Below, piece after piece: positions 35,001 to 44,864 of a DNA stretch of 64,000 bases (position 1 is the stretch's first letter; every line of letters begins with the position of its first letter). The translations under genes were made by a program, and so were the position numbers. The stretch covers positions 124,001-188,000 of the forward strand of contig JAACJK010000067.1 in NCBI GenBank assembly GCA_013368325.1, written 5' to 3'. The notes under the pieces are model-generated. The model ran no database searches and was not told where the DNA came from. It was given only the letters and a program-made list of their open reading frames with translations. The DNA comes from Ephemerocybe angulata (lineage: Eukaryota; Basidiomycota; Agaricomycetes; Agaricales; Psathyrellaceae).

Positions 35001-36968
35001 AGTAAGTATGATAGGTTGGTTGAGACACTAAATGCAGTCTTCGCACCTGCTGCCCAATAAGCTAGCCATCGTAAGAGACTGAAAATACGATCAGCAAGTG
35101 CCACAATGACGATCGAGTCACGCACCTCCAGGATCTTGGGCGTGCGATGGCGAATTGGTTGGCTTCCAGGATGCTGATAAACCCAGAAAAGTCGTCATCT
35201 ATGGCTTCCACTATAGGATCCAAGTGCACAACATCGATATAATTCAGCGCCCACTGCTCATCCTCGGCCGAGTCCCGACTCAAATCAATTCCCAAGGTCA
35301 CAACCTGAGAATCAGTTATCGGTCGAGAGAACCCACGGTCGAGACTCGCAGAGCCAGCAGAAAGGGCAACGACGGGTGAATCAGGGGCGACCAAGAGAAA
35401 AGGCGACTGAGCGGATTGCTCTCGACTGTAGTAATCTTTGAATGTTAACACAAACTTTTCTGCTTTGACACTTTGCCGTAGACCCTTTGGAAGACGCATC
35501 GTTAAGTCATCGGCTACAGAATCGATATCTATGCAAAAAGACATACCATCTCCATCCAAATCTTCTTCAAAAGCTAGAACAGGTTAGATTAGTATACGCT
35601 CCTGAACGCCCCTCAATGCCCCACTCACAGGATCTGTGATGAGTACATACTTCCTCCCTTCAGGGAAAGCTAACATGATGTGGTTCGACATCTTCACGAT
35701 TGTCGACGTCTGGTTTCGGATGAGGTGCGCAAAATGGTCGAAATTATTCTGCTGAATTCGTATCAATGCCTCGAAGTTGGGAAGATTCTTCGAGAGAGTA
35801 TCCTTGATGTCCTCTTTCAACTCCGTGAGCAATTGGTCCCTCAAGTTGTCTTTCGCTTGCTTTTTGGCTTCGTCAGAGTCTTCCTCTTCGGACACGCTGC
35901 CTGTCCTCTCCAAGAGCTCAGCAAACAAGTGTGGATTCTTCGGGTCAAGGCAGTTGGAGAAGCCTGCATGCTCGGTGATGAATCGCAGCGCCTCCTTCTC
36001 TTGAGGGCTGTCGTATCGATGAAGTATTTCGGCGATGCGGTCGACCTTGTCTTCCAGTCGAACAGTGATCTTGATATGCTCATTCACGCGCCCGGCGGTA
36101 TAGCCTGTGAGCCAAAGAGTGAGCTCTGATCGGCGTTCCGCGAAGGTAGCAATATGCTCGGCCAGCCGCTGCTGGAAAAATTGCGCGTGGACGAGACGCG
36201 CTACCTCGACCGTGAGTAATTCCATTTGTTGGCGTCGTCGAATCATCCACGTACATATAAGCCTCTTCTTCAGATAGTAATCGATATCGCTACCGCAAGC
36301 CTTGATGTCTTCCGACGCCCTGGTCATGAATTTGACCAACTCTTCACTGGCGACAGGGTGAAGCTCCTGGGATTTCAGAGACCGTAACCTTGATGTTGGC
36401 TACGTTTAGTTCGTCGCGAGTGGGGTGGTCGGGATTGGGGACGCACTGAAAGAGGGCACACATAAAATTCTGCATCTGAGTCATTACACTAGCCGCTTTC
36501 GTATTATTGTCTCGCCGATTGAGTTCGATTGCTATCACAGCGTCGAAGGCCGTTATGACGACTAGGCAGGTTATGCTCTCAGAAATAGGACATACACACA
36601 ATATGACGATGCAACTCGTACCTGATATAGCGGGGTGGATTTGGCCAAGGACCTGTAGCCCACGGAGTATAATCCTCGAGTTCTGCAAAAGGCTCATTTT
36701 GAGAGCCTCCTGCTGCATTGACTTCTTCGATGGCGCTATGTCTGGTACCATCTCGTTCTGAGATTGTGCGTTCTCGATGTAGCCTTTGTTTTCGGTGTAG
36801 AACTCATCGAAAGCCTTCCATAATTCATCGATATTCTGGCGGTCTTCGGGGCAAACCAGGGCGGAAGCTGGAAAATCAGCTAGAACAAGGGTCGTCAAAC
36901 AAACAAGATGGGGATGAGGAGTGTAGGAACTCACTATTTCGCTCAGGGGAAACTGGTGCGCTATCCAT
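32016..36968 (-). CDS. Giant EF-hand and ZZ-type zinc-finger protein, agaricomycete family of unknown function
   Basis: One long gene read through at least ten short introns from ATG 36968 to TGA 32016, roughly 1350-1450 residues. The N-terminal third is helical (KKSMQQEALKMSLLQNSRII region, then a long charged segment). Near 35200 a single canonical EF-hand loop reads DDDFSGFISILE, preceded by EQWALNYIDVVH and followed by a YWAAGWAVS segment and VALITGPGRIER. A hydrophobic span (VLMMFLLAIF, about 34380) leads into the acidic middle (33.1-34.25 kb). The C-terminal part (32.5-33.0 kb) has paired CxxC motifs of ZZ type (CDFCKCRLYFVRYIC, later CVSCHREICLPCWVC) and ends in a coiled coil. Similar architectures recur in mushroom genomes as hypothetical proteins. 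Calcium binding and protein-protein roles are inferred; exon joins in the N-terminal half are not all resolved. Confidence 0.8.
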
Positions 36969-37586
36969 ATGGTGCTTGTGACGGATACAAGAACTTGAGA
37001 ATGCCCATCTTTATATGATCGGAGCTTGCGCTGGGTTCTCTGTCGGAGCGAGCTCGGGGGCGCCCTTACGAGTCACAGTGGCAGGTGAGCGCTTATGTTC
37101 GAAAGGAGACGGTCGCCCACACGAAAGGCCATATCGGCCTTGGCCACAAGGCCTCAAGCCTGGTATCAGAATCGATGGGCTTCGAAAATGATTGGTTCGA
37201 ACTTCGTCTCTCTCCATGAACATCCGGCAAGTCGTTTACGGCGTCCAACCTCCGATGAGAGGAGAGGTCCAATTCAGCATCTGAGATCCGAGAGACGGTT
37301 TCGTCTTCCGTGTTGAATGAGCGCCAGTGGTTACAGGCATTGCCCATGCTCAAGCAGAGTGGTGGTCGCAAACAAGCCGGGATGCTAGATTTTGGCGGAA
37401 CGTCCGGCAATTCGGACGTCTCCGGTGTGATCTCACGCTCGCTGATTGGGCGCTTAAGTACAGGTCGCCTCTCCCTCTAACTGAGCCTGTGATTTCCTTA
37501 GCGAGCATAAACACCCTCATGCATTTAAGCACAGCGTATGCGATAAATAAGGTTGAACCATGGTATTCACAAATAGACCAGCATCT
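36969..37586. other. Intergenic: promoter of the EF-hand/ZZ gene, 3' flank of finger gene A
   Basis: Contains one GGGCGCTTAA decamer (37448-37457), about 480 bp upstream of the EF-hand/ZZ start. No gene seen. Confidence 0.5.
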
Positions 37587-38929
37587 CTATGCAGCATATC
37601 CACCGACGGGGCTCTGTCCCGCCCAATAACCGAAAGGTGCATGGAGCCCCGCAGGCATTGCAGCCACATGCGAGGGGGCACCCATTGGTAGATAGAGAGA
37701 GTCCATCCTGTCTAAATCCATGGAATAAAGAGGGTAAGGTTCAGCAAAGCGATATTGGGTCGGGCTGACTGGAGGTGCCTGCAGGGCGACCTCCAACATC
37801 GGGTAGTCAGATGTCGCGACGCTTCTAGGAGCTGAAGGATCGACTCCTGATGTCTCGATGTCGAAGAATGGGCCATACAATGACGCGGTCACTGGTAGGG
37901 TAGGCGATGTGTAGCCTACCGGCATGGCGACAGTCGAGGAGGCGACCTCACATGAATTGAAGCTCGGCTTGGGTCATTCGAACCGCCGTTGGCATCTGTC
38001 CAATGACCTGTTATATCCCCACTAACGTGCTGAGAGTTTCCATTGGCAATAAACGGCTCCAATGCCCAGCTCATAAGGGCAAAGTCCGACGGTTCGGTGA
38101 AGTTGGAGGAGTCCAACTCGACTTCATAGTTGAAGGTGATATTGTCAAAGTCAAAGTAGGCAGATGGCTTGACGCCTGCCTCGTCACCAGATTCCTTGGT
38201 AACGCAGGTGTCTGTACCCCAGCATGGTTCAGGTCTACTCAGCTCGAGCCTTGTGACCGTGGAGCGCACTCACCGTTAATTTGCATTCCTTGATCTTCAT
38301 GTCCAACATTCTGAGGAGCCCCATCCGCATCCGTGGTTTTGACACTTGTCGGTGCGCTCTCCTTCGAGATAGAAGGTCCTGCTGCTGCTGCTACTGCGGC
38401 CTCGGCTCGCGCTTTAAGCACTTTCCTCCTCCTTTGAGCTTTGATCACGTAGAGCACTGAGGTGCACCCTGAATGTTATGAGTATTAGCACGCAGGATTA
38501 CTTCTACGTGCGAGGTAGAACACGGCGCACCTTTACATATTCCTTGTTCGTCGAGAGGACCATGTGTCGCAGAGTGGCTTTGAGGTAGAGCCAACGGCGG
38601 CAGCTCTCCTGTCATCAGGTCTTCCCGTGCTTTCTTCTGCCGTGCGGCCTCCTCCTCTTCGCTGTCCTAGTGTATATACATTAGGGACTGCACTTGAATG
38701 TGCCGTCCCAGCACTGACTAGTAGGAAGGGATACTCTTACCTTCCAGTATGCTACCGGTTTCGTTCCCGCCTTCTTCCTCTCCGCCATTCTCGCTGCCCG
38801 CTTCTCCGACTCTTCCTTCATCTTCTGTTTGAACTTATCACAGTACTTTTTCTCGTGAGTGGTAAGAGGACTGTCAGATTTGAAGACGCGACCGCAGCCT
38901 CTGCAGGCCATGGAACGGGACAACGCCAT
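37587..38929 (-). CDS. Single C2HC-finger protein, paralog A (putative transcription factor)
   Basis: Exons 38929-38741, 38666-38531, 38468-38274, 38211-38027 and 37967-37587 give 361 residues if a 59-nt intron (38026-37968, GTTAGT donor) is accepted. Near the N-terminus is one finger CxxC-x12-H-x4-C (C-R-G-C ... THEKKYC) followed by a basic helix. The fourth exon has YFDFDNITFNYEVELDSS and the C-terminus PMGAPSHVAAM ... FGYWAGQSPVGGYA. Paralog B has the same blocks in the same order. Without the proposed intron the frame shifts and stops at 37916, so the copy may be damaged. DNA binding is inferred from the finger only. Confidence 0.7.
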
Positions 38930-39643
38930 GGCGAATATCCAAGGTCAGTTTGGAGTGGAATCGGAAGTGGAGGGTATGTTGCCAGCTGAGTTCAGAGGGA
39001 CGAATAGCTCTTGAGGGGTACTTATATGTCAGTTTTCACAAAGGGTCCTCGTTAAAGTGTGCCTGAGTCAAGTCGGAGTCAAGGGCGCCTGCTACGACGA
39101 AATTGTCAACTTCAACTTGCACAGTGCACACATGACAATTTGATGCGGGGTTGGCTTTTGTGGCAGTGTTCCGTAACTCCGGAGGTTCGCGCAGTTAAGC
39201 GCACGTTGCCGTGACACAAGTCGACAAGTATCTCTCGAGCTTTGCAAACATATTCGAGCCTAAGTACTCTGACGAATACATTTGCTCTGGCCTCCCCGCC
39301 TGGGTGTCTGTATATGACCAGATAACGCGTCAACGTAATGCAAACTTGCCTTGAAGTGGGCCAGAGATCCGGATCGGTCAAACGCAAGCTTGTCAGCTCC
39401 CAATGTGCCTGTCGCGAGGTAGAGCACCTTCTTGAACATGATATCAAAAAATTGCCATGCGCTTCGAAGGTGGTGTTGGTGATAGTGGAGGTGATTTCCT
39501 CACATCCGTTTCTGTCTCCGGCTTGTCTCCGGCCTGCCGTTTGTTGGGCGCTTAAGCAGTGCGAGCCACCTTTGCCTCGTAAATAGAAGGTGGGGAGATG
39601 CAATAGGGTCAAGATTCACAGTATTTTCATTTATGCGGCCTGT
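38930..39643. promoter_or_regulatory. Upstream region of finger gene A
   Basis: Sequence just upstream (about 39020-39210) resembles the upstream region of paralog B (about 41280-41470): shared features are a conserved ATGTCA-TTTT core, GAGTCAA-GGAGTCAAGGG spacing and CGGAGGTTC...CAGTTAAGCG. The duplication therefore includes promoter DNA. A GGGCGCTTAA decamer lies at 39546-39555. Confidence 0.55.
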
Positions 39644-41207
39644 CTAGCATGCAACATATCCACCCCTCGGACTCTGATCTGCCCAATGACGGAAAGGTAC
39701 ATGGAGGTTCACAAGCATTGCGGCGACTACATCCGAAGGGATTCCCATTGGCATATACAGCGGTGCTTCCCCTTCGGAGCCTAATAGGGTCTCAAAAAGA
39801 GGCAGAGGGTTAGTATAGCAATAAGGGTCCTGGCTCGCTTGAGGTGGCTGCCATAGCGCGTTGTCCTGGCTTGGCAAAGGGTAGTCAGTGGTCGCGATGA
39901 AGCTTTTAGGAATGGCATGAAATGAGGGATAGATCGGGAATGTGTCGAAATTGGAGTTAAGCCCAAACGATGACGGGATATTGAAGGGTTGTGTTGTGTA
40001 GCTTTCCGAGATGGGGGGAATTGAGGAATCGACCCCGCACTGTAGGTTGGTCTCGGACTCGGAATACAACTGGTAAGAGGGCGTGTCCTCCAGCTGGCTT
40101 GGAACGTAAAGTGAGCTCGTGTTTTCCCACTGCTGTCCCATGTCTCCATTCTCGTCCTGAACGTCGATAATTGCCAGGTCCTCTGGCAGCTGGCTTGGAA
40201 CGTAAAGTGGGCTCGTATTTTCCCACTGCTGTCCCGTGTCCCCATTCTCGTACTGAACGTCGATGATTGTCGGCTCCGGTGCAAAACTTGAGCAGGCTGG
40301 GGCCGGTGGCTCAGCTTGAGAAGAATCGGAGAAATCCAACTGGACATCATAGTTGAAGGAAATATTGTCGAAGTCGAAATAGGTGAAGGGCGTGGGGACT
40401 TCATTGTTCGGAGAATTCTGCAAGTCCTCGCGGTGGTCTAGTTCAAGTATCCCTCAGACTTTCTCGAACATAACCCTAGCCGATGCGGCTTACCGTTGTT
40501 CTCCGTTACAGCGACTCCCTCAGCACGTTGGACTCGGACTTCATCTTGCTGCGGCTCAGGAGGGGCGACTGCCTCCTGTGTGATAGTCGAAGATCCATTG
40601 CTCTCTGGCTCGAGGACTCCTGCAGTAGCTGCTGCTTCGGCTCGCTCTTTCAGCACCTTGCGCCTACGCCAAGCTGCGAATAAGTAGGGGGACGACCAAA
40701 ATTCACACGCTGGAGAGCGAAACTGGCGTTCAGCTTACTGGTCGGACTCTGCGCATGAATTCAAGAACGATGCACCTTTACAGATTCCTTCTTCGTCAAG
40801 GGGATCATGCTTCTCTCGAAAGTGTCTTTCGGGCAAGGTCAATGGCGGTAGTTCTCCCGTCATGAGGTCCTCCTTTGCCTTCTTCAACCGCTTTGCTTCT
40901 TCCTGCTCCAACTGCTTTTTATCCTGGTGCGGGAATAGAGAAAGTCTTAATTCTACTATGATTCCTTCTGAGCAGAGACTGTGACGCCCACCTTACGCAA
41001 ATCGTCTTTCCACCAATCCGGCTTCAGAGTCCCCGCCTTTATCATTTCCTGAAGTAAAGCTCTCGAGGCATCCCACTCCTCCGCGTCCTTCCTCCTCTTC
41101 TCTTTATATGGAGGGCAAAACTTCTTCTGGTGGGTTGTGAGGGCACTGTCGGACTTGAATACACGCCCGCAGGCCTCGCAGGCCATGGAACGACACAACG
41201 CTGACAT
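39644..41207 (-). CDS. Single C2HC-finger protein, paralog B (putative transcription factor)
   Basis: Exons 41207-40992, 40923-40776, 40709-40494 and 40437-39644 join to 457 residues. The finger reads CEACGRVF ... THQKKFC (C-x2-C-x12-H-x4-C), then a basic segment, EDLMTGELPPL and DEEGICK, a WRRRKVLKERAEA helix, YFDFDNISFNYDVQLDFS, and a C-terminal PMGIPSDVVAAM ... WADQSPRGGYVA. Intron positions and phases match paralog A for the first three introns. The long last exon contains a 32-residue unit repeated twice (QQWENTS core). The true start is the ATG at 41207; a longer reading begins at a TTG and lacks support. Acidic and Gln/Pro-rich C-terminus fits an activation region, but this is inference. 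Confidence 0.82.
40095..40286 (-). repeat. 96-bp tandem repeat, two copies, inside paralog B
   Basis: Copies at 40095-40190 and 40191-40286 are nearly identical (about nine in ten bases by eye), starting with TGGCTTGGAACGTAAAGTG. The period of 96 bp equals 32 codons, so the protein frame is kept. Paralog A has a single related unit at the matching place. Confidence 0.85.
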
Positions 41208-42351
41208 GGTGGACAAGAGGTTAACTTGAGAAGAAGTTGTAGGTGTGCTCAAGCTGCTGGCGGGAGGTGGGTGACTCGGAGGTTACTTATATGTCAATTT
41301 TGAAGAAAGGGCCCCTATTACGCGTCGCGACTCGCGACCGAGTCAATCGGGAGTCAAGGGTCTCTGCGGCGGGCATACCAACCAATGCGGGCTGTTGCAG
41401 GCTAAGTTGACACTTGTGGCGGTGTGTGCAGTAACTCAGGAGGTTCAACTTGCAGTTAAGCGTTGGTTAAGCGAACGGTCGACTGCGTCCGCTGTTTCAG
41501 TCAACAATTCAGCGCAATAGACCACCGCAAATCTGGCACGCACAGCGGGATAGCATGACCGGATGATCTGCAAGCCATAGCAATTTAATTGAATTGTCAC
41601 ATCATCCCGTGTTGCCCAATTTGCGGCAACACTAGTAGACTCTCGGGCGCTTGTTCGGTAGAGTCGGGGGTGGACTATTAGTATTAGAAACCTGACCTAC
41701 ACATACTGTGCTGGACAGATACATTCCTAGCATCCACCCACCCATTGGGGTCCCGGAGAGTGGCCTGTCTCACTGGCTCATCCGTCGGAGGCCGCAAGCA
41801 TTATCAAGTTTGCCCTAACCCCCTATCTAGTGCTGTGAAAGTACCGAGGATAAATTGACAACGGAGACATCCGATTTGAAGGCTTTGATTAGCCAGCGGC
41901 GAGAGGTGGACAGCCGCAGGGAGCTGATGGCTTGCCCCGAGACTCTTTAGCGCCGGCTTCGATGACCTGGGCGCTTCATCACACATAGCCATCAACTGAG
42001 GAACTCCAGCTTCCTCCCCTGGTAGTACTTACTTACATATCATACGTGCGAGCGTTTCTGAAACCCCCCGTTCTTCCTGCAGCTTTCTTGATATCCCTGA
42101 CTTTGGTCAAGCTCAAACTCGCTGCTGCATCAATCATGATCTGCGAGCCACAAATCAAGGGCGTATTTACCTTTCTCAGAACTCTGGAATGTGCGGACCC
42201 AATGTGCAGTGAGGCGATGTGGCAAGGAACTACCTGGAACTACAGCTGGGTCGGGGGTAAACAGACTGTATTGAATGAAGTGAATGCGTACAGCTGAGGT
42301 CGTGGTAATGGCACTGGCAGTCAGTCATAACTATCATCCTCACGTGGACGA
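41208..42351. other. Intergenic: promoter of finger gene B and 3' flank of the secreted-protein gene
   Basis: About 1.1 kb. The part next to the finger gene carries the duplicated upstream sequence with CAGTTAAGCG (about 41453-41462). Nothing else recognised; an open frame at 42046-42297 has no supporting features. Confidence 0.45.
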
Positions 42352-43418
42352 TCAATTCATCTCGTCTAGATCTCCGTACTCAAAATCATCCCTTTCGGAG
42401 AGACCGTCCAGGTCCTCCCATACACCAAAGTCACGTCTACACAAGAGCGCATAAGCATAAAATCCCATAGATCACGAAATGAAACGAGAGACAACGCACC
42501 CCTCAAAACGATCCAAGAACTCCCGCTCCTCGAGCTCATTCTCATAATAATAATCACGTCCAAGCACCTCCCCCTCCTCGAAATCCCGACCGAACTTCGC
42601 TGCATGATACGCATGCCGCTCACGGGGGTTCAGATCACGCTCCAGATCCGGCTCCGCAATCCTAAACCCAAACGGGTCTTCGAAAATCCTCTTGCTATCC
42701 CTCACTTCAAGGTCGTCGTCGTCCTCCAGCGAGCGCTTACGCCGCGACTTGTACGCACTATACAAGCGCAGCCCAGCTTTCATTCCAAGCTTCCTGCAAT
42801 CACAGCCACGCGTCAGACCTCCGCACACCAGCTGACATATGTAGTAACGAAATTGCACGTACAAAGCAGCACCAAAGAATAACGGCTCCCTCTCCGCCAG
42901 CTCTTCAAGCTCTCTATCAGTAAGCATGTCGATATCCTCAATCCCACGGGCCGCAAGGAAATCATCATCATCCCCCTCGAATGAGCGCTTATGTTTGGAT
43001 TTGTAAGCGCTGTAGAGACGCGATCCGACTTTGAGGCCGATTTTTCTGTAGGAAAAAAGGAAGGAGGGTGTTAATTTCTAGGGGTCTGAGAGTGGGAGGA
43101 GGGGTGAGGTGGAGTATATACTGACAATGCGGCCCCGAAGAAGAGGGGGTCACGTTCGGCGAGGTCTTGCAGCTCGCGGTCTGTGATTCGCTGGTAGTCT
43201 TCGATCGGGAGCCTTGCCGTGCTAGCATGTTTGTTGTGTTGGGATCGGAAGGGTGGAGGGTTGGGGATGTAGGGCCCGTCTTTCCCTCCAGCCGGGGGAG
43301 CGCGATCGAAGAGGGCTCCGTCATCGGGGGATCCTGGGAAGCCGGGCTGGGCTGAGGAGGTGTGGAGTAGGGTCAGTGTGTAGATGAGAGTCAAGGTTGC
43401 GAGGGCTGTGGATTTCAT
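42352..43418 (-). CDS. Secreted protein with exact internal exon duplication and dibasic sites
   Basis: Exons 43418-43126, 43045-42863, 42793-42500 and 42436-42352 join to 284 residues. A signal peptide (Leu/Thr-rich core, cleavage probably after SSA at about 23) is followed by a Pro/Gly-rich stretch. Then a 61-residue unit occurs twice: DREL-DLAERDPLFFGAAL (about 78-98 and 139-159) followed by KIGLKVGSRLYSAYK-type sequence ending in KHKR (115-118) or RRKR (176-179), typical Kex2-type cleavage sites. Exon 2 is exactly one unit (183 nt) flanked by introns of the same phase. The rest is acidic with many Arg-Asp/Glu-Arg pairs. No cysteine pattern. Function unknown: a processed peptide precursor or small secreted effector-like protein are both possible. 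Confidence 0.85.
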
Positions 43419-43914
43419 CTTGAGATTTTGGAAGAGGATTAAGGTTTTCTGGGTATGTCAGGGTAGTGGGGAGGCCAGCTCTGAGCTTCCTGTTCGTGAT
43501 TCATACCCTTTATATGTTAGAAGGTCAGCTGAGTGGCGTTTTGTGATAAACGCATGGAATAGGATTGGACTGTGACGGTCCGTCTGACGCTCCATTCTGT
43601 CTTTCTGTGGGCCGCAGATGAGTACCAGTACCATGTGCTTTAGAAAAGGCTATAGCGTGTTGAGTGGATCATGTGTGAGCCTTGGTCTCAGACCGCACTA
43701 CACCCAGAACGTCGATCATTGTCATTGCCATGCTCTTTCAGGCCTTTTATGGTACAGCGAAAGCTTGTACCTGTGTTGGTTTTAGAAACGGTATGATTGA
43801 TCATCTAATGTACAGCTGGAGAGCTGTGTTAGTGGTTATGCCCCTGATCGTCATCACAGCAGACATACCTATGTTACCTATCTCTTTCTTGGGTATATGG
43901 CCCGAATAATTTCT
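43419..43914. other. Intergenic between the secreted-protein promoter and the PITH gene 3' end
   Basis: 496 bp; nothing recognised. Confidence 0.45.
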
Positions 43915-44711
43915 TCAACGAGCAGTAGGTTGCTGCGCGGCTCTATTCGCTGCCTTGCTGGAGATGGGAGCGTCGTTCGCATGTGGGGCGGGCACAGTAA
44001 GCTCGGACGCTACCTCTTTCTTGGTCGACCGCATGTCGCCCCGGAAGCCCAGGTAATATATCCGCGACTGCTCCTCTCCAACAGCCTCGTTCTATAGGGG
44101 TATCAGAAAGCGTCTGCCTCTCAAGAGTAGGCTACGTACGAAAAATAGCGATAGCGAGTGTACACTTGCAAACGCGGCTGAGCGCAGAGGGTATTCCACG
44201 ACGCCCGTCTCGCCTTCCAACAGGCTGATCCCGAGCTGGGCTTTGGTTTGCTCTGCGTCCGCGAAATCGATGATGTTGGGGTAGTTGGCGTATATCCTGA
44301 GATGCCTCGGCGTCGACTCTCCTCTTCCCAGTTTGAGAAGTATAGATCGGATTCTGACGCGCTCGTGGAACGGTATATGGATGATGAGCTGTAGCGAAAC
44401 CGTGATTAGGCGCCGAAGCAAGTTCAGAAGGTACCCGACGTACCTGGTCATCCACGTTCGATTCTGCGTAATTTTCAGTGTCATCTCGTTCCGCCCATGG
44501 TTTTATAATGGCCTTTGCGTCCTCTGGTACGACAAGGTTCAATCCATGCACGCTTTTTGACTCGATATTAGAATAGATTAGGTGTGACTGTGCCTAGCTC
44601 TTTGGGGTTTTGGGGTGATACTCACTTGTGCTTGTCTATGACACTGTACAGATTCGACAGATCCGTTCCTTCAAGACTCGCAGCCAAAGAGTTACTCGCT
44701 TCGTCTGCCAT
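43915..44711 (-). CDS. PITH-domain protein (PITHD1/TXNL1-C-type)
   Basis: Exons 44711-44626, 44552-44444, 44388-44140 and 44091-43915 join to 206 residues. The PITH domain spans most of the protein: HGLNLVVPED, YAESNVDDQLIIHIPF, VRIRSILLKLG, PRHLRIYANYPNIIDF and EYPLRSAAFASVHSLSLFF, then YYLGFRGD. In thioredoxin-like TXNL1 this domain binds the proteasome; stand-alone forms are conserved in fungi. There is no thioredoxin domain here. A short acidic/Ala tail follows. Intact. Confidence 0.95.
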
Positions 44712-44864
44712 GGGGTGGTACGTTCAGGAGCTGAGCAAGCCGCGAACACGACTTCTACCCCGGCCATATCCAATTTAGGCAGTTTGTTCCCGCACCCGGC
44801 AGGTCCTCCCGCGTCCGCGAATTTTCTCGTCCGGCCACCACGACACGGCGACAGTCGGTATACC
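44712..44864. promoter_or_regulatory. 153-bp divergent promoter of the PITH and uS5m genes
   Basis: The two start codons are only 153 bp apart, so transcription start sites and core promoter elements must lie within or close to this interval. No TATA box was seen. Confidence 0.7.

Noticed and set aside
41208..41252. Longer N-terminus for finger paralog B
   Set aside because: It begins with TTG; the ATG at 41207 aligns with the start of paralog A.
44628..44864. Longer N-terminus for uS5m
   Set aside because: It would overlap the PITH gene's first exon, and the residues before the chosen Met lack presequence character.
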